A DNA stretch of 32,708 nucleotides from Arcobacter nitrofigilis (GTDB lineage: Bacteria > Campylobacterota > Campylobacteria > Campylobacterales > Arcobacteraceae). A program made the position numbers and the translations under genes. Shown here in pieces: positions 1-8,205 of this stretch. The notes beneath the pieces were generated by a model, which searched no databases, was not told the DNA's origin, and was given only the letters and a program-made list of their open reading frames with translations. The DNA is taken from assembly GCA_020723015.1 (NCBI GenBank), contig DYJR01000007.1:1-32708 (forward strand), written 5' to 3'. The number at the start of each line of letters is the position of its first letter. The stretch's first letter is position 1.

Positions 1-1237
1 GATTAGAAAATCCAAAGACTCCGTTTATAAATACACTATCACTCAAAAACTGCTTTGTTTGTGACGAAATCGTAGAGTTATTTTTATGTGACTCTTTTAC
101 GCTAATTTCTCCTGCAATTCTTCCGAAAACAACCCCTTCTAAGAGTGAATTTCCTCCTAGTCTATTCGCACCGTGAACCAATGCATCGGCACATTCACCG
201 CAAGCAAAAAGATTTTTGATATTTGTTTTGCACTCTTCATCTATTTTGATACCACCCATACTATAATGAGCTGCAGGATTTATAGGTATAGGCTCTTTTG
301 TAATATCAATACTAGCAAAGTTACTAGCGATGGCTACCTCTTGCGGTAAAAGTTCATTTATTTTGTGGCTACCCAAATGTCTAACATCAAGATAGACATC
401 ACCCTCTTTTAGCTTCTCAAATACTGCACGAGCTACAACACCCCTACTTTGGAGCTCATCCACAAATCTCTCACCTTTAGCATCTAGCAAATATCCACCC
501 TCTGCCCTTGCACTTTCGCTAAGAAGGATATTTTTCTCTTTGAGTGCCGTAGGGTGAAATTGTACAAACTCCATATTTGTTAGTCTTGCTCCAGCCCTAA
601 AAGCTGCAGCTATCCCATCGCCCGTAACGGCATAGGAATTGGTAGTAAACCCTTCAAACAAACCGCTATATCCACCCGTAGCCAAAACGGTACTTTTTGC
701 CAAAATCTCTTTAACCGTAGTTGTTTTTATATCTAGTAAGGTCGCACCGTAACAACATCTATCTTCTACAATCATATTTAAAAGCATATATTCGCTCAAA
801 AATTCAACGCCCGAACTCACCGCTTTATCATATAACGTGTGTACTATTTTGAGTCCCGTATAATCACTTGCATAACAAGCTCTTTTTTTGCTACTTCCTC
901 CAAGCCTTCTTTGAGCAAAATTTCCATCTTCTAGCTTACTAAATACTACGCCCATATTATCAAGCCACGACAATGAATCCAAAGAGAGTTTACATAGTTT
1001 TTCTATATGCTCTTTTTTCCCTAGCCCTTGAGAAGATTTCAAAGTATCTTTCATATGAAGTTCTACCTCATCTTCACTATCTATAGCAAAATTGATACCC
1101 CCTTGGGCTTGAGAACTTCCACATGCGGTAATAGCGGTTTTTGATACTACCAAAACATTTGCACCGTTTTGCTTGGCTTCTATAGCTGCACTAAGACCCG
1201 CTACGCCGCTACCTATTATTAATACATCATACATCAT
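1..1237 (-). CDS. FAD-dependent flavoprotein of the fumarate reductase/succinate dehydrogenase/L-aspartate oxidase family (partial, runs off the left edge)
   Basis: Reverse-strand translation from 1237: MMYDVLIIGSGVAGLSAAIEAKQNGANVLVVSKTAITACGSSQAQGGINFAID..., with later motifs TGDGIAAAFRAGARLTNMEFVQFHPTAL and LFACGECADALVHGANRLGGNSLLEGVVFGRIAGE. Absent from the ORF track because no stop codon lies in the window. Confidence 0.9.
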   Translation of the reverse strand, partial: MMYDVLIIGSGVAGLSAAIEAKQNGANVLVVSKTAITACGSSQAQGGINFAIDSEDEVELHMKDTLKSSQGLGKKEHIEKLCKLSLDSLSWLDNMGVVFSKLEDGNFAQRRLGGSSKKRACYASDYTGLKIVHTLYDKAVSSGVEFLSEYMLLNMIVEDRCCYGATLLDIKTTTVKEILAKSTVLATGGYSGLFEGFTTNSYAVTGDGIAAAFRAGARLTNMEFVQFHPTALKEKNILLSESARAEGGYLLDAKGERFVDELQSRGVVARAVFEKLKEGDVYLDVRHLGSHKINELLPQEVAIASNFASIDITKEPIPINPAAHYSMGGIKIDEECKTNIKNLFACGECADALVHGANRLGGNSLLEGVVFGRIAGEISVKESHKNNSTISSQTKQFLSDSVFINGVFGFSN

Positions 1238-1764
1238 TTTTCCCAAAAATCTTTCAACGGTTGTTCTTTTGAAGTTTGTATTTCAACTTCAACATCATCG
1301 ATATCTTCATCTTCGTAGTCTTCTACTTCTTCGTCATCAAATTCATCAAGGCTTTTTACCTCTTTTTCATCTTCTTCAAAATCCATATCATCAAGAGCTT
1401 TTAGAGTTTTTAGAAGTTCTGCTTCTTCATCATCTTGAGATACCGATTCTTCAACTTCCACTTTTGTTACTTGTTTTGGAACTTGACGAACAACCTCTTT
1501 TTTCGGTGATTCCACTTGCACCTTTTGTTCCTCTACTATTCTCTTTTGAGGTATTATCGGTTCACCGTTTTTAAGAACCATATATTCTTTCATCATCTCT
1601 TCATACATATCAAAATCAAGCATAATAAATGCCGGCTTCCCGTCCCTTAGTATTATAGCTTTGTTGATTTCACCGTTTCCGACCTTATCAAAAATCATCT
1701 TGCTTTTTCTTATCAAGTCGGTGGAAGAGAACATCTCTTTAGATGAGTACAGTAAATAATCCAT
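1234..1764 (-). CDS. Phd/YefM antitoxin-like N-terminal domain fused to a long acidic low-complexity C-terminal tail
   Basis: 176-aa ORF. N-terminus FSSTDLIRKSKMIFDKVGNGEINKAIILRDGKPAFIMLDFDMYEEM resembles the Phd/YefM fold; residues after about 90 are Glu/Asp-rich. Stop codon overlaps the start of the downstream flavoprotein. Confidence 0.75.
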   Translation of the reverse strand: MDYLLYSSKEMFSSTDLIRKSKMIFDKVGNGEINKAIILRDGKPAFIMLDFDMYEEMMKEYMVLKNGEPIIPQKRIVEEQKVQVESPKKEVVRQVPKQVTKVEVEESVSQDDEEAELLKTLKALDDMDFEEDEKEVKSLDEFDDEEVEDYEDEDIDDVEVEIQTSKEQPLKDFWEK

Positions 1765-1810
1765 AAACTCTCCTTATTTCTTTTAATTTAAAAACATACT
1801 ATATTTTGTA

Positions 1811-2749
1811 TTATAACACAAATTCTTTAATATTGTTAAAAATAGCATCAATCAATCTTTTTCTTGATTCTATACTAGCCCATCCTATATGCGGCGTAAT
1901 AAGTAGTTGATTCTTATTTCGTATATTAAGTAGCGGATGGTTTTGTATCATAGGTTCACGTTCAAGTACGTCTATCCCGAAATATACCTCTTTTTCATCT
2001 ATTAGCTTTGCCATATCTACTTCGTTAATTATACCGCCCCTACCCATATTTACCACTATTGCACCGTTTTTTAACAAATTCATATTTGTATAATTGAGCA
2101 AATTTCTAGTCATATCATTAAGTGGTGAATGGATTGAGATTATATCGCTTGTTTTTAATAACTCTTCAAGGTCTAGCATATTGTAGTTTGTATTATAATT
2201 CATACCTGATGTAGAGTAATAATTCACTTCACAATCAAAAGCCTTAGCAATACTAGCAACCTTTTGCCCTATCTCTCCAAGCCCTACTATACCCCACTTT
2301 TTGCCTTGTAGCTCGTAAAAAGGTACGTCAAGATTTGCAAATATTTCACTTTCACACCATTTACCGCTTTTTGTATAATCTGAATAATACTCTAGTTTTT
2401 GAACAAAATACAAAGCAATAGAAAAGGTAAGTTGAACAACGGAAGGAGTTGAATACCCTTTTACGTTTTTTACTACTATATTTTTTGATTTAGCATATTC
2501 TAAATCTATATTGTTCATGCCTGTTGCAGCAACGCATATAAGCTTTAAACTCGTATTATCTATTATATTAGAGTCTATTACCACCTTATTGGTAATAACC
2601 ACATCTGCATCTTTTAGTCTTTGTGCCGTTTGGTCATATTTGGTAGTTCCATATACTTCAACCTCACCGAAACTCTTAAACTCATCTATATTTATATCAC
2701 ATCCAAGTGTATCAAAATCCAAAAATACAATCTTCATTACATACTCCAA
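1811..2749 (-). CDS. D-2-hydroxyacid dehydrogenase (glycerate dehydrogenase-like); start probably at 2737
   Basis: NAD-binding motif GKKWGIVGLGEIGQKVA, catalytic-region motifs NMGRGGIINEVDM and LLITPHIGWAS. Confidence 0.9.
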   Translation of the reverse strand: MEYVMKIVFLDFDTLGCDINIDEFKSFGEVEVYGTTKYDQTAQRLKDADVVITNKVVIDSNIIDNTSLKLICVAATGMNNIDLEYAKSKNIVVKNVKGYSTPSVVQLTFSIALYFVQKLEYYSDYTKSGKWCESEIFANLDVPFYELQGKKWGIVGLGEIGQKVASIAKAFDCEVNYYSTSGMNYNTNYNMLDLEELLKTSDIISIHSPLNDMTRNLLNYTNMNLLKNGAIVVNMGRGGIINEVDMAKLIDEKEVYFGIDVLEREPMIQNHPLLNIRNKNQLLITPHIGWASIESRKRLIDAIFNNIKEFVL

Positions 2750-2783
2750 TATGTTTTATAATACATATTGTAGCATAAAAGGT

Positions 2784-3173
2784 TTAATTTAACTCTATTG
2801 TTTCGCTAGTCACACCTGAATTTTCTATTTTCTCACATACCTTACCGGCACTTTTATTTACAGTCAATTTTATAGTTTGATTTACAATTTCTAATGTAAT
2901 ACAATCTTTATCGTTTTCTTTAAATACCGTTTTTTTATCTTCTATTGACCATATTTTAGAGTTTAGAGAAACGACATCTGATATTTTGTCTATTTTCTGA
3001 TTTACCATATAGTAGCTTTGGAGATTTGATTTAAGGGTATAAATATCTTGTTTGATAGTATTTGCTTTTGCATCGCTACTTATTGAGCCAAGTTTCGGCA
3101 TAGCCAACATCGCAATTATACCTATTATAACTACTACAAAAATGATTTCAAGTACACTAAAGGCTTTTTTCAT
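2784..3173 (-). CDS. Type II secretion / type IV pilin-like pseudopilin with prepilin N-methylation motif
   Basis: MKKAFSVLEIIFVVVIIGIIAMLAMPKLG N-terminal prepilin-like hydrophobic helix with Glu+5. Confidence 0.88.
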   Translation of the reverse strand: MKKAFSVLEIIFVVVIIGIIAMLAMPKLGSISSDAKANTIKQDIYTLKSNLQSYYMVNQKIDKISDVVSLNSKIWSIEDKKTVFKENDKDCITLEIVNQTIKLTVNKSAGKVCEKIENSGVTSETIELN

Positions 3174-3232
3174 AACAACCCCTCAAATATAATGAATATG
3201 TTTATTATATTATCTAGTTGAGGCTTAATCTT

Positions 3233-4651
3233 TTATTTAGCCGAAAAAATATCCTCAGCCCATTGGGTTATGGTACCACGGAGAACTTTTTTGAGTTTAA
3301 TTGCAAAAATATTTACAAGTTCTTGTTTTTTCTTTGTGGATTTAAGAAGTGTCGTAAGTGCATTTGTATATTTATTTACATAAAAATTGTCAATTTGTAG
3401 ATTACTTCCAAGAACGATAACCTTACAACTATTATCAATACGAGATAAAACCATTTGCATTGTTTTATTTGACATATTTTGTGCTTCATCTACTATAATA
3501 AAAGAGTTGCTAAGAGTTCTACCTCTCATTTCCCCTACCCACATGGTTTCTATACCGTACGCCTTAATAAGCATATCCACCCTAGCGGTTATCTCACTCT
3601 CTTCAAGTTCTTCATAAAAAGGTTTTGCACTTTTTTTCTTTTTGTGTTCACTTCTTACGATATAGTTCAAACTATCCATCAAAGGGTGATTATATATCCT
3701 AAATTTCTCTTCAAGTCCCGGTAAATACCCTACATCTTCCCCTTTATCAAGAGATTCTATCGAGTTTCTAATATAAATGATTTTTTGGAACTCTTTTTTC
3801 TTTACTAACTTCAATGCTGCACTAAGAGCAAGTAGTGTTTTACCGCTTCCTGCTATTGCTTCTATTATAAGTACGTTATAAAACTGATTTAGCAAAGCAT
3901 GGGAAAAGAACAACTGCTCTTTATTAAGTGGGACAATAACTTGTTCACGCAAATCATCTTCATCAAGTATTACTATTTTTTCATTTGCAATACTTGCCAA
4001 TATCATTTGATCGGAATATTTTACTTTAAAGCAATAGCAAAAATTATAAGGTTTATATTCAGCATCAAAATCATATATGGAAGCATTTGATAAAAACTCT
4101 ATATTTTCAAAGTCAATTTCAATAATTTTTACAAACTCTAAATCAAACTCGCTTTTGTCGTTTCCTAGCAATGATTTAGCCTCTATATCAAGCGAAATAG
4201 CCCTTATTCTTGCCATAACATCCATACTAAGGAAAATTACCTCTTTTGGATAATACTGCTTTGAAAACTCGCTAAGTTCCAAAATTTTTCTATCGTTGTA
4301 TATATTTAGAGCTATATTTTTTGATTCACTTGCATAATGCTCTTTGGAGATTATATCAATAAGAGCTTCAGTTTGACCGTCTTTTATAAACACTCTTACA
4401 ATTTTAACGTCATTGATTAACTTGGTATTTATAATCTCACAACCTTCAAGAAGTCTTGCAAATTCTCTAGCTTGAAAATTTATCTCTTCAAAACCGCTTT
4501 TTTTACTATCTATTTCATCCAAAACAGTTTCGGGGAGTATTATAAGGTTTGAAGAGTTTTGAGAGATTTTGAGTATGTTTTTTGCATCGCTTAGGATGAT
4601 ATTCGTATCAAGTACGAAATATTTTTCAAAGTTATCTATAGTTTTCATCAA
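3233..4651 (-). CDS. PIN domain-PhoH family ATPase (PhoH2-like)
   Basis: N-terminal PIN domain (YFVLDTNIILSDAKNIL...LPETVLDEID) and C-terminal PhoH ATPase (IEAIAGSGKTLLALSAAL, NSFIIVDEAQNMS). Confidence 0.92.
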   Translation of the reverse strand: MMKTIDNFEKYFVLDTNIILSDAKNILKISQNSSNLIILPETVLDEIDSKKSGFEEINFQAREFARLLEGCEIINTKLINDVKIVRVFIKDGQTEALIDIISKEHYASESKNIALNIYNDRKILELSEFSKQYYPKEVIFLSMDVMARIRAISLDIEAKSLLGNDKSEFDLEFVKIIEIDFENIEFLSNASIYDFDAEYKPYNFCYCFKVKYSDQMILASIANEKIVILDEDDLREQVIVPLNKEQLFFSHALLNQFYNVLIIEAIAGSGKTLLALSAALKLVKKKEFQKIIYIRNSIESLDKGEDVGYLPGLEEKFRIYNHPLMDSLNYIVRSEHKKKKSAKPFYEELEESEITARVDMLIKAYGIETMWVGEMRGRTLSNSFIIVDEAQNMSNKTMQMVLSRIDNSCKVIVLGSNLQIDNFYVNKYTNALTTLLKSTKKKQELVNIFAIKLKKVLRGTITQWAEDIFSAK

Positions 4652-5082
4652 AACGGCTTTACAACTACAAAGATTACTATAAATATGGCTAGTATAGTAG
4701 GAACTTCATTATATGCCCTAAAGAACTTACCGCTTTTTTCACAACTATCAGCTTCAAGTTGTTTTCTATAAAAATCCAAACTATACGAATATGCGATAAG
4801 CAAAATTACAACTGTAATCTTTGCATGCATCCATCCGCCGCCGCTAAGGATTGACGGATTTAAAAGAAGCATACTTATACCGCTTATTACGGTTGCCCAC
4901 ATGGCAGGAACACCTATATATTTATAGAGTTTATACTCTTGAATCTTTGCAACTTCAACAAACTCTTTTTTCTCTTTGTGCTCACTATGATATACAAAAA
5001 GTCTAGGAAGATAAAAAAGCATCGCCATCCATGATATAAACGATAATACGTGAAATGCCAGTATCCAAGTGTAATATTCCAT
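4648..5082 (-). CDS. hemJ: Protoporphyrinogen oxidase HemJ (UPF0093) membrane protein
   Basis: MEYYTWILAFHVLSFISWMAMLFYLPRLFVYH and GGWMHAKITVVILLIAY are HemJ-typical; overlaps the phoH start. Confidence 0.88.
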   Translation of the reverse strand: MEYYTWILAFHVLSFISWMAMLFYLPRLFVYHSEHKEKKEFVEVAKIQEYKLYKYIGVPAMWATVISGISMLLLNPSILSGGGWMHAKITVVILLIAYSYSLDFYRKQLEADSCEKSGKFFRAYNEVPTILAIFIVIFVVVKPF

Positions 5083-5113
5083 AAGAATTTCCTTTTTAAT
5101 TAACAGATAATAA

Positions 5114-6304
5114 TTAATTATTCGTTGTTAGTTTTACTTTCTCGTTCCACTCTTTAAGAGTTTTTTCAAATCCAATATCTTTGGATTCATAAAGTCTTAA
5201 CTCCCGTGCAAGATATTTTTGTTTTACCCATCCACCAAAATCATGGGGATAAAGATACCCTACGTTGTCTTGCTTGATATTTTTTGGAATATCAAGTAAA
5301 GTTCCTTGCTTAATTATATCAAGAGTTTTATTAATAGCTAAATAAGAGCTGTTTGATTTTGGAGATGATGCAAGATAAACAACACATTGAGAAAGTATTA
5401 TCCTAGCTTCAGGGTATCCTATCTCTTTTACTGCGGTTAATGTACTTGTTGCAATATTTAGTGCATTTGGATTTGCATTTCCTATATCTTCACTAGCAAA
5501 TATTACGAGTCGTCTAGCTATAAAAGATGCCTCTTCTGCCCCTGCTATCAAAAGCCCTAGATAGTAGATAGAGGCATCTATATCACTCCCTCTCATAGAC
5601 TTTATCAAGGCACTCGTTATATCATAATGACTATCTTTTGAGCTACTTCCATACCCTTGAGGTACATTTCTAAACTCTTTTAAATCTTCTAGTTTTATTT
5701 CACCGCTTGCACTAAAAGCAAAGTCAAGTAGATTTAGTATGGCTCTACCGTCACCGGCAGATACCCTTATAACAAACTCTTTAGCCTCATCATCTATGGC
5801 AGTTTCCAAAGCCTTGATGGCTCGTTGTACCAAAATATCAGATTCTTCGTAATTCAATGCTTTAAATTCAAACAAAAACGACCTAGATCTAAAAGCATTA
5901 GTAAGGGTATAAAAAGGGTTTTCCGTACTAGCTCCAATCAAAATAAAATCATAGCTTTCCATAAAAGGCAATAAAACTTCTTGTTGATTTTTGCTAAGTC
6001 TATGTATCTCATCGATAAAAACCAACGGTTTTTCAAAACTATTTTTGTACCGTTTTAGAATATCTCTAAATTCATCTATTTTGATTGTCGTAGCATTTAG
6101 ATAATAATAAGGCATATCAGAATTTTTTGCTATAAGTTTCGCCAAAGTAGTTTTTCCGCTTCCAGGTTTACCGAAAAAAATGAGATGGGGAATCTCTTTT
6201 TTTTCTATAAGTTTATATAATGGACTCGTACTATTTAATATATGAGTCTGCCCAATAAACTCCGATATATTATTCGGCTTCAGTAAGTTTGCTAGTCTTT
6301 GCAT
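5114..6304 (-). CDS. rarA: Replication-associated recombination protein RarA (MgsA) AAA+ ATPase
   Basis: MQRLANLLKPNNISEFIGQTHIL, Walker A FGKPGSGKTTLAK, Walker B LVFIDEIHRLSKNQQ, GASTENPFYTLTNAFRSRS. Confidence 0.95.
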   Translation of the reverse strand: MQRLANLLKPNNISEFIGQTHILNSTSPLYKLIEKKEIPHLIFFGKPGSGKTTLAKLIAKNSDMPYYYLNATTIKIDEFRDILKRYKNSFEKPLVFIDEIHRLSKNQQEVLLPFMESYDFILIGASTENPFYTLTNAFRSRSFLFEFKALNYEESDILVQRAIKALETAIDDEAKEFVIRVSAGDGRAILNLLDFAFSASGEIKLEDLKEFRNVPQGYGSSSKDSHYDITSALIKSMRGSDIDASIYYLGLLIAGAEEASFIARRLVIFASEDIGNANPNALNIATSTLTAVKEIGYPEARIILSQCVVYLASSPKSNSSYLAINKTLDIIKQGTLLDIPKNIKQDNVGYLYPHDFGGWVKQKYLARELRLYESKDIGFEKTLKEWNEKVKLTTNN

Positions 6305-7196
6305 TATCTTTTAAAAATACTCTTAGATTTTTGTATTCATCTTTTTTTAGGTATCTTGTTTTTCCAGTCGGAAGATTATTCAAAGATATACCGCCGAACT
6401 CTACCCTTTTTAGATCTACCACGTCAGCATTAAAAGCTCCGAAAAATCTTCTAAGCTCCCTATTCTTACCTTCACTTATAACAACTTTGAGTTTTGAGAA
6501 GCTTTTATCGTTTTTTTGTATTTGATAAGCATTAAAGGGGGGGAAAGTCATAGATGTAATCTCACTGTTTTTGTGAGCGCCTTTTGTTGCATCATCTATC
6601 GTAGTACCCTCTTCCATTGCTTTTATCATTGAAGGGGTCACATACCCTTTTATTTTAAGTTTATATACCCTCTCTAAGTTTGAGTGCATCAAAGCATTTA
6701 CTACATCAACACTGTCACTCAGAAGCAAAACTCCCTCACTGGCAAAGTCTAGCCTTCCGATAGGCAAGAAATGCTTAAATTTAACCCCTAGCGAGTCATA
6801 TATTGTTTTTCTACCTTGTGGGTCGCTTTTTGTTACAAGCTCACCCTTTGGCTTATTATACACTATTACGGTATACATCTTATTTTCTTCAAACTTCACA
6901 AGCTTACCGTTTACTTCAACCCTATCTTCAGTAGTCACTTTTTGACTTAAGTCAGTCACAATAGTACCGTTGATAGATACTTTACCCTCAGCTATAAGAG
7001 TATCTGCTTCACGTCTTGAGTATTTTGAGTTGTGTGAGATGAATTTATTTAGTCTTATCTCTTCAGAATCTACCTTTTTTGTCTCTTCAAATCTTTTTTT
7101 CTGAGGAGCTTTTTTAACAGGCTTTTTTTTCTCGACTTTTGTTTGTTTTTGCAGATTTTTTTCAAACTCTGCTTTTCTTTCTTTATAATTTTTCAC
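6270..7196 (-). CDS. rluB: Pseudouridine synthase (RluB/RsuA family)
   Basis: S4 domain (IRLNKFISHNSKYSRREADTLIAEGKVSING) and catalytic GRLDFASEGVLLLSD; Lys-rich N-terminus. Confidence 0.9.
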   Translation of the reverse strand: MKNYKERKAEFEKNLQKQTKVEKKKPVKKAPQKKRFEETKKVDSEEIRLNKFISHNSKYSRREADTLIAEGKVSINGTIVTDLSQKVTTEDRVEVNGKLVKFEENKMYTVIVYNKPKGELVTKSDPQGRKTIYDSLGVKFKHFLPIGRLDFASEGVLLLSDSVDVVNALMHSNLERVYKLKIKGYVTPSMIKAMEEGTTIDDATKGAHKNSEITSMTFPPFNAYQIQKNDKSFSKLKVVISEGKNRELRRFFGAFNADVVDLKRVEFGGISLNNLPTGKTRYLKKDEYKNLRVFLKDNAKTSKLTEAE

Positions 7197-8154
7197 TTTG
7201 TATTCCAGCTTCTATTAAGTCGTGTATATGTAATACACCCTCTAATGTGTCATTTTCATCAACCACGAGTAACAGTTGAATCTTATGACTTTCTATGATG
7301 GCTAATGCATCACTTGCCAAGATATTCTTATCGCTTATTGTTTTTGGATTTTTTGTAGCTATTGACATTACACTATGACTCAAATTAAAGTCATCATTCA
7401 TCAAAGCACGTCTTAAATCCCCATCACTTACTACTCCGTAAACCTTACCTTCCTCGGCAATTATCACGTTTCCTATTCTTCCTTCACTGATTTTAATTAT
7501 AGCATCTTTTATAGATGTTTCACGTGAAACAATAGGTAAATTTTGTTTTCTTAGAAGGTTTTCTACCTTTACAAAAAGTTTCTTACCTAGACTCCCGCCT
7601 GGGTGAAAAGATGCAAAATCCTCTTTCCTGAAGTCTCTTTTTTTCATCAAAGCGACAGCCAAAGCATCACCTAATGCCATTGTTAAAGTTGTTGATGATG
7701 TTGGTGCAGCGTTGAGTGGACAAGCTTCCTTTTCAACCTTTACGGATAAGAAAACATCACTAAATTGCCCTAATGTAGAATTAGCATCTTTTGCCATTGC
7801 AATAAGAGGAATATCAAATCTTTTTAGGTGTGGCAATATATTGATAAGTTCTTCGCTCTCTCCGCTGTAGCTTATTGCTAGTACGGAGTCACCTTTACTT
7901 ATCATTCCTAGATCTCCGTGCATAGCCTCCGTAGGGTGTAGGAAAAAAGAACTAGTTCCGGTGCTTGCAAGAGTAGCAGCTATCTTAGCCCCAACTAAGC
8001 CGGACTTACCCACTCCGGTAACTATTAGTTTACCTTGAGTATTATAAATCAAGTCTATTGCCTTGTCAAAACTACTATCTATCACTTTTGAAGCCTCTAT
8101 CAGTTGCTGTGCTTCAATCTCAAGTACCTCTTTTGCAATATCACTATACTTCAT
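7183..8154 (-). CDS. kdsD: Arabinose-5-phosphate isomerase (KdsD/KpsF/GutQ family): SIS domain plus CBS pair
   Basis: TGVGKSGLVGAKIAATLASTGTSSFFLHPTEAMHGDLGM, ASFHPGGSLGKKL, C-terminal CBS repeats. Confidence 0.93.
   Translation of the reverse strand: MKYSDIAKEVLEIEAQQLIEASKVIDSSFDKAIDLIYNTQGKLIVTGVGKSGLVGAKIAATLASTGTSSFFLHPTEAMHGDLGMISKGDSVLAISYSGESEELINILPHLKRFDIPLIAMAKDANSTLGQFSDVFLSVKVEKEACPLNAAPTSSTTLTMALGDALAVALMKKRDFRKEDFASFHPGGSLGKKLFVKVENLLRKQNLPIVSRETSIKDAIIKISEGRIGNVIIAEEGKVYGVVSDGDLRRALMNDDFNLSHSVMSIATKNPKTISDKNILASDALAIIESHKIQLLLVVDENDTLEGVLHIHDLIEAGIQSEKL
7516..7531. promoter_or_regulatory. parS: parS-like ParB (Spo0J) binding site, perfect 16-bp palindrome, inside kdsD
   Basis: TGTTTCACGTGAAACA, identical to the widely conserved bacterial parS consensus TGTTNCACGTGAAACA; encodes V-S-R-E-T of KdsD. 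Confidence 0.85.
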
Positions 8155-8205
8155 ATCTTTTCCCTTTCTTAACTACAACCTACACTCTACCATCTATTAC
8201 CTATA

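Noticed and set aside
1173-1574. 133-aa plus-strand ORF (Leu/His/Phe-rich)
   Set aside because: Antisense to the acidic tail of the Phd-like gene; composition is the mirror of Glu/Asp codons, no recognisable family.
5041-5060. Partial parS resemblance (ATACGTGAAAT)
   Set aside because: Only one half matches; left half-site missing.
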